Origin: Solirubrobacter ginsenosidimutans
GTDB lineage: Bacteria; Actinomycetota; Thermoleophilia; Solirubrobacterales; Solirubrobacteraceae
Reading direction: 5' to 3'
DNA: 64,000 bases
Assembly (NCBI RefSeq): GCF_027587205.1
Contig: NZ_JAPDOD010000003.1
Location: 248,001-312,000, forward strand
How positions within the stretch are numbered: the first letter of the stretch is position 1; the number at the start of each line of letters is the position of its first letter. The notes beneath the pieces were generated by a model. That model saw only the letters and a list, made by a program, of their open reading frames with translations, ran no database searches and was not told the origin of the DNA. Below, piece after piece: positions 52,917-61,302 of the stretch. A program made the translations under genes and the position numbers.

Positions 52917-55082
52917 ATGTTGAGCCGCATCACCGCCATCGCCACCGGACGTAGGACGCGCCGGATCGTCATCGTCGTCTGGCTGCTGCTCGCCGTCGGC
53001 CTCGGCACATTGCAGCCGCGGCTCCAGCAGCGCGCGCAGGACGAGAGCCGCACGTTCAGGACGCGCGGGGCGGAATCGACCCAGGTGCACGATCTGCTGG
53101 ATCGGCGGTTCGCCGAAGGCCGTCAGGCGACGTCGGTGCTCGCCTACGAGTTCGACAAGGGCTCGATCGAGACCCAGGAGCCCGCCATCTCGCAGGACCT
53201 GGACCGCATCTGCAACTCGGACGCGGTCCCCGACGTCGTCGGCGTCGGCGGAGCCGACGGCGTGGCCTGCGGCGATCTGGGACATCACCTCGGTCCTGAA
53301 ACGCCTCCCTCGGCGTTCTCCAATGACACACCGCCGTCGACGGTGCTGTTGTCGGTCGTCAACGCCAAGGACGACACGGAATCGGTCGTCAAGTACGTCG
53401 ACGCGATCCGCAAGGTCCTGCCCGGTCCGAAGGGCGGGCCGCTGCGCAGCTACGTCACCGGGGAAGCGGCGTTCGACGCGGACCGCAGCGCGGCCGTGTC
53501 CGGCATCGATGCAACGCTGCTGGCGATCACCGGTGCACTCGTGCTGGTGCTCATGCTGCTGATCTATCGCTCGCCGTTGATCGCGGCGCTGATGCTGCTG
53601 GTCGTGATGCTGGCCTATCTGATCGCCACGGGGCTGGTGTACCTGCTGGTCGCGGCCGGTGCCACAACGGTCAGCGGCCAATCCGCGGCGATCCTGATCG
53701 TGCTGATGTTCGGCGCGGGCACCGACTACGCGCTGCTGATCGTGTCGCGCTACCGCGACGAGCTGCGCGCCGGCTCCGACCCTCAGCGGGCGATGGCCGA
53801 CGCCGCGCAGCGCACCGGACCGGCGATCCTCGCCTCCGGTGGCATCGTCGTCGCGGCGATGCTCGTCCTGATCGTCGCGGACTTCAACGCGACGCGCGAG
53901 ATGGGCCCGATCCTGGCGCTGGGCATCGCGGTCATGGTGCTGTGCGGGTTGACGCTGTTGCCGGCGGTACTCGTGGAGCTCGGCCAAGCCGCGTTCTGGC
54001 CCGCGTTCCCGCGGCAGCGCTCGAGGGGTGGCGAGACCGGCACCGGCTGGAGCCGCGTGGCAGATCTCGTCAGCCGGCGGCCCCGCCTGCTGGCGGGGGT
54101 CTCGGTGGCCGTTCTGGCCGCGGGCGCGCTCGGGAATCTGCACGGGCGTGGCTACCTCGACCTGACGGAGCAATACCGCACGCCGCCCGAGTCGGTGCAG
54201 GGTCAGGAGCTGATCGCGAAGCGCTATCCGCCAGGTCGCGCGGTCCCCGTGGACGTCGTCACGACGTCGCGGGCGAGCCTTCCGGTCCGCGACGCGCTGC
54301 GGCACGCCAAAGGCGTCGCCGAGGCGAACACCGACTCGCAGTCGCTGGACGGCAAGCTCGTCTCCAGCGAGGTCATGCTGTCGGTCGATCCGCTCTCACA
54401 GACCGCGATGGACTCGATCGCGCGCTTGCGTTCGGTCGCTCGCCAGGCGGCAGGGCCGCACGAGCTCGCACTGGTCGGCGGAGTCACCGCCGAGCAGCAG
54501 GACAACCTCCAGGCGCTGCGGCGCGACACCGAGCTCATCGTGCCGCTGGTGCTCCTGCTCGTCCTGCTGGTGCTGATCGTGCTCCTGCGCTGCGTGATCG
54601 CCCCGCTGTACGTGGTCGCGACCGTGGTGCTGTCGTTCGCCTTTGCGCTCGGCGTGTCGTCGCTGGCCTTCACGTATCTGTTCGGGAAGCCCGACTCCGA
54701 TCCCAACGAAGCGATCTTCGCGTTCATCTTCCTGGTGGCGCTCGGCGTCGACGACAACATCTTCCTGATGACGCGCATCCGGGAGGAGCGCGCCGCGGGA
54801 CTGAGCACACGCGACGCGGTGCTCACCGGGCTCCGGCGCACCGGCGGCGTGATCACCTCGGCCGGGCTGATCCTGGCCGGGACCTTCGCGTCGTTGATGG
54901 CGCTCGACCTCGAGTCGCTGTTTCAGGTCGGGTTCATCGTGACCCTGGGCCTGCTCGTCGACGCGTTCATCGTCAGGACCCTGCTGGTTCCGTCGGTCGC
55001 GCTGCTGCTGGGCGAGCACAACTGGTGGCCGCGTGTGCGGCACCGTCCACTGCGGACACCGGAACTGACAGGAGCGGTGTAA
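52917..55082 (+). CDS. MMPL/RND-family membrane transporter
   Basis: 721 residues with two six-helix halves: an N-terminal anchor (RIVIVVWLLLAVGLG), a ~150-residue extracellular loop, helices with the signature GAGTDYALLIVSRYRDEL, a short second loop, and the second set with VALGVDDNIFLMTRIREE. This is the actinobacterial MMPL type, proton-driven exporters of lipids and other hydrophobic molecules. The stop overlaps the ATG of the double cupredoxin (TAATG), so it heads a four-gene operon with copper proteins. It may export a lipid or pigment that the multicopper oxidase acts on, or an envelope component; nothing in it suggests copper transport itself. Confidence 0.9.
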   Translation: MLSRITAIATGRRTRRIVIVVWLLLAVGLGTLQPRLQQRAQDESRTFRTRGAESTQVHDLLDRRFAEGRQATSVLAYEFDKGSIETQEPAISQDLDRICNSDAVPDVVGVGGADGVACGDLGHHLGPETPPSAFSNDTPPSTVLLSVVNAKDDTESVVKYVDAIRKVLPGPKGGPLRSYVTGEAAFDADRSAAVSGIDATLLAITGALVLVLMLLIYRSPLIAALMLLVVMLAYLIATGLVYLLVAAGATTVSGQSAAILIVLMFGAGTDYALLIVSRYRDELRAGSDPQRAMADAAQRTGPAILASGGIVVAAMLVLIVADFNATREMGPILALGIAVMVLCGLTLLPAVLVELGQAAFWPAFPRQRSRGGETGTGWSRVADLVSRRPRLLAGVSVAVLAAGALGNLHGRGYLDLTEQYRTPPESVQGQELIAKRYPPGRAVPVDVVTTSRASLPVRDALRHAKGVAEANTDSQSLDGKLVSSEVMLSVDPLSQTAMDSIARLRSVARQAAGPHELALVGGVTAEQQDNLQALRRDTELIVPLVLLLVLLVLIVLLRCVIAPLYVVATVVLSFAFALGVSSLAFTYLFGKPDSDPNEAIFAFIFLVALGVDDNIFLMTRIREERAAGLSTRDAVLTGLRRTGGVITSAGLILAGTFASLMALDLESLFQVGFIVTLGLLVDAFIVRTLLVPSVALLLGEHNWWPRVRHRPLRTPELTGAV

Positions 55083-56416
55083 TGCTCGTTCGGAAGTACC
55101 TGCCCTGGATCGCATGCGCGGCTGTCGCGGCGATCGCCTTCCCCGCGCTCGCGCGCAGTGACGCTCACGCGCCCGGCGCGCGGGTCACTTCCCGCTCGGG
55201 GCCGGCGAGCATCGTCGCCTCGGACTTCAAGTTCGCCAATGCCGACGATCCGAACAGCAGCACCGTCGAGATCTCGGCCGGTGACACCGTCAGCTTCAGC
55301 TACCCCACCGGCTCGAGCGTGCATGACGTCCAGTTCGACGCGGGTTCGACGCCGTCAGCGTGCGTTCAGACCCACCCGGCGCCGATCGACGGCCTGCCGG
55401 TGCCACCCGTCCCGCAGTACACCCAAGGACCCGGGTGGACGGGCAGTTGCACGTTCGACACACCCGGTACGTACACGTTCTTCTGCCAGGCGCATCCGCC
55501 GGGCAGTGCCACGCCGATGACCGGCACGATCATCGTCGACGCCGCCACCGGCACGCCGACGCCCACGAGCACGCCGACACCGACGCCGACTCCGACTCCG
55601 ACTCCGACGGCGTCACCGTCGCCCACGCCGGCGCCGGGGCCGCCTTCGGCGAGCGTCGAGGCACACGACTTCTTCTTCCAGGACGCGGCTCAGGCGGCCG
55701 CCACGGACAACAGCGTCTCGATCCATCCCGGCGAGTGGGTCAAGTTCGGCTACCCGGCGGGGAGCAGCACGCACAACGTCGTGTTCGGCGGCGCGCAGCC
55801 TGCGGCGTGCGTCCAGACGGCGAGTCCGAACGGCGTGATCCTCGACGCGCCGCCGTTGCCGAAGATCTTCGAGACGGCCGGCTGGCAGGGAGAATGCCGC
55901 TTCGACTCGACCGGGACGTACACGTTCGTGTGCGGCGTGCATCCCGACATGACCGGGACGGTGGTGGTGGCCGCGGACGCCACGGCCACTCCCGCACCGC
56001 CACCCGTGGGGGACACGAAGCCGCCGCCGGCGCCACCGGCCGCGGCGGCGAGCGTGCCGAGGGCGTGGGCGGCGATCGACGCGCCGCCCCGGGCACTGAC
56101 GCGCATCGCGGCACTCTTGCGTCGACAGCTGCGCTTGACCGGCCGTTGCACGTCGGTCGATTCCGGCAAGGTTATGCTCACGGTCTCCAAGGCGACGGCC
56201 CGCAAGCTCAAGCTCAAGTCGACGACCGTCGCCACCGCCACCGCGCACTGCAACGGGTCCGACCACTTCACGGTGACGTTGAGGGCCGGCGCCGCGGCCA
56301 AGCGCGCGCTACAGCACTACCGCAAGACGCTCGCGGTGACAGCGACGCTCAAGCTGTCGAGCGCGAAGGGGAAGGCGATGGCCAGGCGGCGCCTCAGCCT
56401 CCGGGTGACGGCGTGA
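55082..56416 (+). CDS. Secreted double-cupredoxin protein
   Basis: 444 residues from ATG 55082, overlapping the MMPL stop by one base with GGAG upstream. Signal peptide (IACAAVAAIAFPALA), then two blue-copper domains joined by a short Thr-Pro linker. Domain 1 (~35-155): VHDVQF and FCQAH...PM (Cys-x2-His-x7-Met). Domain 2 (~190-300): THNVVF and VCGVHPDM (Cys-x2-His-x2-Met). Both type-1 ligand sets are complete but with different loop lengths, which should give different potentials. Domain 1 is close to the cupredoxin at 48086. The C-terminal ~110 residues are Lys-rich beta strands (MLTVSKATARKLKLKSTTVA) like a repeat common in secreted proteins of this lineage. Confidence 0.88.
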   Translation: MLVRKYLPWIACAAVAAIAFPALARSDAHAPGARVTSRSGPASIVASDFKFANADDPNSSTVEISAGDTVSFSYPTGSSVHDVQFDAGSTPSACVQTHPAPIDGLPVPPVPQYTQGPGWTGSCTFDTPGTYTFFCQAHPPGSATPMTGTIIVDAATGTPTPTSTPTPTPTPTPTPTASPSPTPAPGPPSASVEAHDFFFQDAAQAAATDNSVSIHPGEWVKFGYPAGSSTHNVVFGGAQPAACVQTASPNGVILDAPPLPKIFETAGWQGECRFDSTGTYTFVCGVHPDMTGTVVVAADATATPAPPPVGDTKPPPAPPAAAASVPRAWAAIDAPPRALTRIAALLRRQLRLTGRCTSVDSGKVMLTVSKATARKLKLKSTTVATATAHCNGSDHFTVTLRAGAAAKRALQHYRKTLAVTATLKLSSAKGKAMARRRLSLRVTA

Positions 56417-57867
56417 TGCGGCCGATCACGCGGCGTGAAGCCTTGGCACGCGGATTCGGTGGCATCGCGCTGGTCTGCTCGTTCCCGGCGGACAAACGCT
56501 CCCGCCCGACCGCTCGCACCAGCGCAGGAGCCCGCGCGAAGGCCTCGGCGCCCTTCGACCCGTTTCAAGCCGAGCTGACGACGATGCCGGTCGCCCAGCC
56601 GGTGAAGGCGACGAAGACGCTCGAGCAGTACCAGATCACGATGCGCCCCGGGACGGCGGACATCCTCGCCGGTCAACCGACGCCGATCCTCGGATACGAC
56701 GGCCGCTTCCCGGGTCCGACGATCCATGCCACCCGGGGGCGCGAGGTGCAGGTCACCCAGAGCAACCAGGCCGGCCGGAACCTCGTCGTGCACCTCCACG
56801 GCGGCGTGACCGAGCACGCGTCCGACGGGCACCCGATGGACATCGTCGGAGCCGGCACGCAGCGCGTGTACCGCTACGCCAACGTCCAGCGCGGCGCCAC
56901 GCTCTGGTACCACGACCACTCGCATGGCGAGGTCGCGCAGACGCTGTACGCGGGGCTGGCCGGCTTCTACATCGTCAATGATCCCTACGAGGACGCGCTC
57001 GAGCTCCCGCGCGGCGAGTACGACGTGCCGCTGATGATCCAGGACCGGAGCTTCAACGCCGACGGGTCCTTCCGCTACCAGCTGGACCTCGACATGGGGT
57101 TCCACGGAGACACGATCCTCGTCAACGGCGCGATCGCGCCGCGGATGAAGGTCGAGCGACGGCTGTATCGCCTGCGCTTGTTGAACGCGTCCAACGCGCG
57201 CGTCTACGGCCTCGTCCTGGGCGATCGGCGCGAGACGCTCCAGATCGCCGCGGACGGCGGGCTCCTGCCCCGCCCGGTCAAACGGACGCTGATTCCGCTC
57301 AACCCGGCGGAGCGCATCGACGTCGTCGTCGACTTCCGCCAGTTCGGCGCCGGCACCGAGGTGATCCTGCACAACCCGAGCGGCGAGGCGACGACACAGG
57401 CCGTGATGCGCTTCGACGTGGTCAAGGGCGGTGCCGAGGAGGCGCAGGTGCCGAAGCTGCTCTCAGAGCTCGAGACGCTGCCGCCGGTCAACGCCGCCCG
57501 CAAGTTCGTCCTCTCGTTCCAGTCGGCCGGGACGGCGATGTGGCAGATCAACGGGCAGGGCTATGACATGAACCGCATCGATTGCCGTCCGCGGCTGGGG
57601 ACCACCGAGCTCTGGACGTTCGTGAACAACTCGCCGCACCCGCATCCCATGCACCTGCACCTCGCACATTTCCTGATCCGGTCCGTCGACGGCCGACCGC
57701 CCGGGCCCGCCGATGCGTCGTGGAAGGACGTGGTCGCCGTGCAGCCCGGCTCCACGGTGGTCGTGCGCCCCTACTTCGACTACTACACGGGCGTGTTCCC
57801 GTTCCATTGCCACACGGCCGAGCACGGCGACAACAACATGATGGGGCAGATGGAGGTCGAGGAGTGA
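56416..57867 (+). CDS. Three-domain multicopper oxidase, Tat-type export
   Basis: 483 residues from ATG 56416, overlapping the previous stop by one base (TGATG). N-terminal ITRREALARGFGGIALV resembles a short Tat signal. All four copper-binding motifs are present: HLHGG, WYHDHSHG, HPHPMHLHLAHF and HCHTAEHGDNNMMG, giving the trinuclear centre and a type-1 site with Met ligand. Overall order fits CotA/CueO/SufI-like laccases rather than two-domain forms. It should couple oxidation of phenols, metals or Cu(I) to reduction of oxygen outside the cell. The flanking cupredoxins are likely electron donors or acceptors. Confidence 0.92.
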   Translation: MRPITRREALARGFGGIALVCSFPADKRSRPTARTSAGARAKASAPFDPFQAELTTMPVAQPVKATKTLEQYQITMRPGTADILAGQPTPILGYDGRFPGPTIHATRGREVQVTQSNQAGRNLVVHLHGGVTEHASDGHPMDIVGAGTQRVYRYANVQRGATLWYHDHSHGEVAQTLYAGLAGFYIVNDPYEDALELPRGEYDVPLMIQDRSFNADGSFRYQLDLDMGFHGDTILVNGAIAPRMKVERRLYRLRLLNASNARVYGLVLGDRRETLQIAADGGLLPRPVKRTLIPLNPAERIDVVVDFRQFGAGTEVILHNPSGEATTQAVMRFDVVKGGAEEAQVPKLLSELETLPPVNAARKFVLSFQSAGTAMWQINGQGYDMNRIDCRPRLGTTELWTFVNNSPHPHPMHLHLAHFLIRSVDGRPPGPADASWKDVVAVQPGSTVVVRPYFDYYTGVFPFHCHTAEHGDNNMMGQMEVEE

Positions 57868-58670
57868 GGCGCGGCCGCAGCATCGCGACCGCGTGCTTCG
57901 CGACGATGGCCGCGGCCTCGCCGGCGCACGCGGCCGTCACTCGCCCGATCCAGGCGGTCGATGATCCGGTCACGCTGCAGAAGTACTGGACGCCGGCGGC
58001 GATCGGTGCGCAGCAGGGGGACACGGTCGAGTGGCGGCTCACGGAGCCCGGGAACGCCCACGCCGCCGCACACAACCTCTGGCTCGTCCCGCCAGGGGGA
58101 ACCGAGGCGGACGCGGTGGAGTTGGGGGCGAGCGACTCCACACCGACGGTCGACAAGGCGCTCGACCAGGTCGGCACCTATCAGTTCTTCTGCTCGATCC
58201 ACGGAGGGCTCGCCCCCGGAGGCATGAACGGGACGATCACCGTGGGGACCGAGGACCCCGGGCCGCCGGTCGATCCCGGCACCCCGTGGACGGCGCCGGA
58301 GGCGGACCGGCCCGCGCCGCCTGCAGCCCTCGGCCCGCCGCCCGCCTTCAATACGTCGCTGCCGCCGACGGTGTTCGAGGTCGGGAACTCCCCGCCGCCT
58401 CGTCTCAGCCGTCTGCGGCTCACGGCCATGCGCCATGGCGTCCGCGTCCGGGTGAAGGCGTCGCAGGCGGGCACGCTGACGATCCGCGTCCTGCGCGGCG
58501 CGCGGACCTTCAAGACCCGGACCGTCAAGCTCGGCGTGGGCGTGCACGGGTTCACGGTGACCGACCCGCGCCACCTCAAGGCCGGTCGCTACCAGGTCCG
58601 TGTGGTCGCGACCGATGCCGCACAGCTGGCATCGGAGCCGATCGTCCGCACGGTCCGCATCACGCGCTGA
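57864..58670 (+). CDS. Secreted cupredoxin
   Basis: 268 residues from GTG 57864 in a four-base overlap (GTGA) with the oxidase stop. Signal peptide (SIATACFATMAAASPAHA), then a plastocyanin-like domain (~25-130): WTPAAIGAQQGDTVEW, AAHNLWLVP, and FFCSIHGGLAPGGM (Cys-x2-His-x7-Met). A Pro-rich linker leads to a ~90-residue C-terminal beta domain (RVRVKASQAGTLTIRVLRG, FTVTDPRHLKAGRYQVRVV, each in part) of the kind seen in many secreted proteins of Solirubrobacterales. Last gene of the copper operon. Its end overlaps the convergent ROK gene by 11 bases. Confidence 0.88.
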   Translation: MRRGRSIATACFATMAAASPAHAAVTRPIQAVDDPVTLQKYWTPAAIGAQQGDTVEWRLTEPGNAHAAAHNLWLVPPGGTEADAVELGASDSTPTVDKALDQVGTYQFFCSIHGGLAPGGMNGTITVGTEDPGPPVDPGTPWTAPEADRPAPPAALGPPPAFNTSLPPTVFEVGNSPPPRLSRLRLTAMRHGVRVRVKASQAGTLTIRVLRGARTFKTRTVKLGVGVHGFTVTDPRHLKAGRYQVRVVATDAAQLASEPIVRTVRITR

Positions 58671-59835
58671 CGGCGTCGGCTCCGATGGCGCGGTCGATCG
58701 AGTCCGGGGCCAGGATGCGGTCGATCACCATGGTCGCCGCACCGAAGGCCACGGCACTGTCGCCGATGCGGCTGGGCGCGATCTGGAGGTTGGTCGTGGC
58801 CAGGGGGAGAGAGCGCTGGAAGATGACCTCGCGCAGGCCGGCGATGAACTGCTGGTGGGCGTCGGCCATGTCCCCGCCGATCACGATCGCCGAGGGATTG
58901 AAGAAGTTGACCGCGCCCGCGAGCCCCTCGCCGAGGTGGCGCCCGGCGTCGCGCACGGCCTGCATCGCGAGCGGCTCTCCGGCGCGCACGTGTGCCACGA
59001 CGTCGTGAGCGTCACGTGCGGCGAGTCCTTGGGCGCTGAGCGCGCGGGCGAGTGCCCGCCCACTCGCGACGGCCTGCAGGCACCCGACGTTGCCGCAGCT
59101 GCAGAGCGCCTCGTCGTGGCCCGAGATGCGGATGTGGCCGATGTCCCCGGCGGCGCCGTGCGTACCGCGATAGATCCGGCCGCCGGCGACGATGCCACAG
59201 CCGATGTCGCTGCCGACCTTGACATAGAGCATGTGCTCGAGGACGCGCCAATAGGCCCGGTGTTCGCCGAACGCCATGAGGTTGACGTCGTTGTCGACGA
59301 TCACGGGAGCGTCGTAGCGCTCGGCGAACCAGTCGGGGATCGAGCTCTCCCAGCCGGGCATGCTCGCGGGTGCGACCGGCACTCCGCACGCGAAGTCGAC
59401 CGCGCCGGGAACGCCGATGCCGATGCCGCGAACCCGTTGAGGCGGCTGCCCGAGTGCGACGAGGAGCGCCTCGAAGCCTCGCTGGACGCGGGGGAGGACG
59501 ACCTCGGAGCCAGCGGAGATGGGGAGCTCGTCGACGCTTTCAGCCAGCCGCGTTCCCGCCAGGTCGTTCGCCACGAAGCGGGCGTGCGACGGCCCGAGGT
59601 CGGCGACGAGGATCGTCCCGGCCTGCTGATTGAAGGCGAGCCGGCTCGGGGGCCGCCCGCCCGTGGACGCGGTCGTCGCGGTCTCATAGACCAGGTCATG
59701 CGCCAGCAGTGCATCGATGCGCAGGGCCAGCGTGGAGCGCGCCATGCCAGTTCGGCGGACGAGCGCCGAACGCGTCACCGCTTCGCCGTCGCAGATGAGA
59801 CGGAACACCGAACCTGCGCTCGTCAGTGAGGGCAT
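58660..59835 (-). CDS. ROK-family transcriptional repressor (XylR-like)
   Basis: 391 residues. N-terminal winged helix-turn-helix (VTRSALVRRTGMARSTLALR), then a sugar-kinase-like ROK domain: LVADLGPSHARFV, GIGIGVPGAVDF, VIVDNDVNLMAFGEH, GDIGHIRI and the zinc motif CSCGNVGCLQ. Because the catalytic-type Asp in VDNDVNL is kept, weak kinase activity is possible, but the HTH shows a regulator. It is divergent from a sugar-binding lipoprotein gene, with operator-like repeats between, so it probably represses that gene and itself until a sugar is bound. Confidence 0.9.
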   Translation of the reverse strand: MPSLTSAGSVFRLICDGEAVTRSALVRRTGMARSTLALRIDALLAHDLVYETATTASTGGRPPSRLAFNQQAGTILVADLGPSHARFVANDLAGTRLAESVDELPISAGSEVVLPRVQRGFEALLVALGQPPQRVRGIGIGVPGAVDFACGVPVAPASMPGWESSIPDWFAERYDAPVIVDNDVNLMAFGEHRAYWRVLEHMLYVKVGSDIGCGIVAGGRIYRGTHGAAGDIGHIRISGHDEALCSCGNVGCLQAVASGRALARALSAQGLAARDAHDVVAHVRAGEPLAMQAVRDAGRHLGEGLAGAVNFFNPSAIVIGGDMADAHQQFIAGLREVIFQRSLPLATTNLQIAPSRIGDSAVAFGAATMVIDRILAPDSIDRAIGADAVSA

Positions 59836-59868
59836 ACAGAGTAAGTGAGACGCCAGTGAAGTATGAGA

Positions 59869-59927
59869 TGCAACTTACACAAGCTCGCTGACGCAAGTTA
59901 CACGGCCTAGATGAGAACAAGTTGCGC
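59869..59927. promoter_or_regulatory. Three CAAGTT/AACTTG-type elements, likely ROK operator
   Basis: GCAACTTACAC (59870-59880), GCAAGTTACAC (59893-59903) and ACAAGTTGCGC (59917-59927) occur within 60 bases between the ROK gene and the sugar-binding gene. The first and third form an inverted repeat (GCAACTT / AAGTTGC). They sit immediately upstream of the -35 box at 59934, a natural repressor position. Confidence 0.5.
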
Positions 59928-59933
59928 TTTTGT

Positions 59934-59962
59934 TTGACAAGCGTTAGAAGCGGAACTACGTT
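59934..59962 (+). promoter_or_regulatory. Predicted promoter of the sugar-binding lipoprotein
   Basis: TTGACA (59934-59939), 17-base spacer, TACGTT (59957-59962). The leader to the ATG at 60094 is about 125 bases, long enough for extra control; no structure was recognised in it. Confidence 0.55.
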
Positions 59963-60093
59963 TGTTGTCATGTCACGACGCGCCCGCGTCGCGGCCACCC
60001 AGGCGGGATTGACGCACGACGCTCATTTATGTGAGCGCGCGTTGGTTACGCATTTCTCACCGTGGAGTCGGGTCTTGTGGTGAAGGAGAGAGC

Positions 60094-61143
60094 ATGAGCA
60101 GCACCGTGCGTATCACGAGGGGACTGTCGGTCGCGGCGATGGCGCTGGCGCTCGGCGGCACCGTCGCGGCCTGTGGCAGCCACGACAACAGCACGTCGGG
60201 GAGCATTCAGACGACCAAGACCGCGCCGGCGAGCTCGCCGGCCGCCGACACCGGCCCGCCGGTCCACCTGGCGTTCAGCGCGCCCGCCGCCGACCACGGC
60301 TGGCTGAAGGCGGTGACCGATGACGCGAAGGCCGAGGCCAAGCAACTCGGGATCACGATGGACGTCCAGGACAGCGCAAGCACGTCGGCGGAGCAGGCGG
60401 ATCAGATCCAGACGCTGATCGCGTCGAAGCCGGACGCGCTGGTGGTCCTCCCCAACGAAGGGGAGGCCCTCACGCCGGCCGCCGAGCAGGCCACGAAGGC
60501 CGGGATCCCGGTGATCAACATCGACCGCGCATTCACGACGCCGGCGGCGGACCGCCTCTGGATCGGCGGGGACAATTACGGCATCGGGTGGCAGGCAGGC
60601 AACTACTTCGCCGACCAGCTCAACTGCAAGGGCAACGTCGTCGAGATCCAAGGGCTTGCCGGCATCTCGGTGACCCAGGACCGCACCAAGGGCTTCGCGG
60701 ACGCGCTCAAGCAGCGCTGCCAGGGTGGCATCAAGATCGTGGCCAACCAGCCGGCGGACTTCCTCCCCGACAAGGGCCTCAGCGTGATGGAGAACATCCT
60801 CCAGGCGCAAAAGCACATCGACGCGGTCTACACCCAGGACGACGACATGGCGCAAGGCGTTGCGGCAGCCATCCAGAACGCCCACCGCGACAAGGAGATG
60901 TGGATGACCGGCGCGGGTGGCTCCAAGCAGGTCATGGAGGAGATCCAGAAGGGCGGCCTCTGGCGCGCGACGTTCCTCTACAACCCGTCGATGGCGGCCT
61001 CGGCGGTCCACCTCGCACAGCTGATCGTCCAGCAGAAGGGCCTCGACGAGCTGGCGGAGCCCGAGATCCCGAGCAGCATCACGTTGCAAGCGACGGCGGT
61101 GACGAAGGACAACGTCGCCAAGTACCTGAAGCTCGGCTTCTAA
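60094..61143 (+). CDS. Sugar ABC transporter substrate-binding lipoprotein (RbsB-like)
   Basis: 349 residues from ATG 60094, three bases after AAGGAGAG; the open frame from 60031 is not used. Lipobox GTVAACGS. Periplasmic-binding-protein-4 fold: VHLAFSAPAADHGWLKAVTD, IQTLIASKPDALVVLPNEGE, AGIPVINIDRAF, WIGGDNYGIGWQAG, YTQDDDMAQGVAAAI (given in parts). It should bind a pentose or similar sugar. No ATPase or permease follows within the window, so these are elsewhere or the gene is an extra receptor. Control by the divergent ROK repressor is likely. Confidence 0.9.
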   Translation: MSSTVRITRGLSVAAMALALGGTVAACGSHDNSTSGSIQTTKTAPASSPAADTGPPVHLAFSAPAADHGWLKAVTDDAKAEAKQLGITMDVQDSASTSAEQADQIQTLIASKPDALVVLPNEGEALTPAAEQATKAGIPVINIDRAFTTPAADRLWIGGDNYGIGWQAGNYFADQLNCKGNVVEIQGLAGISVTQDRTKGFADALKQRCQGGIKIVANQPADFLPDKGLSVMENILQAQKHIDAVYTQDDDMAQGVAAAIQNAHRDKEMWMTGAGGSKQVMEEIQKGGLWRATFLYNPSMAASAVHLAQLIVQQKGLDELAEPEIPSSITLQATAVTKDNVAKYLKLGF

Positions 61144-61302
61144 GCCGCGCGCAAACACTCATGTCAAATACAGGCGTTACTCAGAATTTGATGGGGGAGT
61201 AGAGGTCAAACCACAGCAGTAACGTCACAGTCACATGTTCTGCGGGCCTGGTGGATTGAATGCCGCGACGTCGTGGGAGTCGTTCGTCGAGGAGTCAGCC
61301 AG

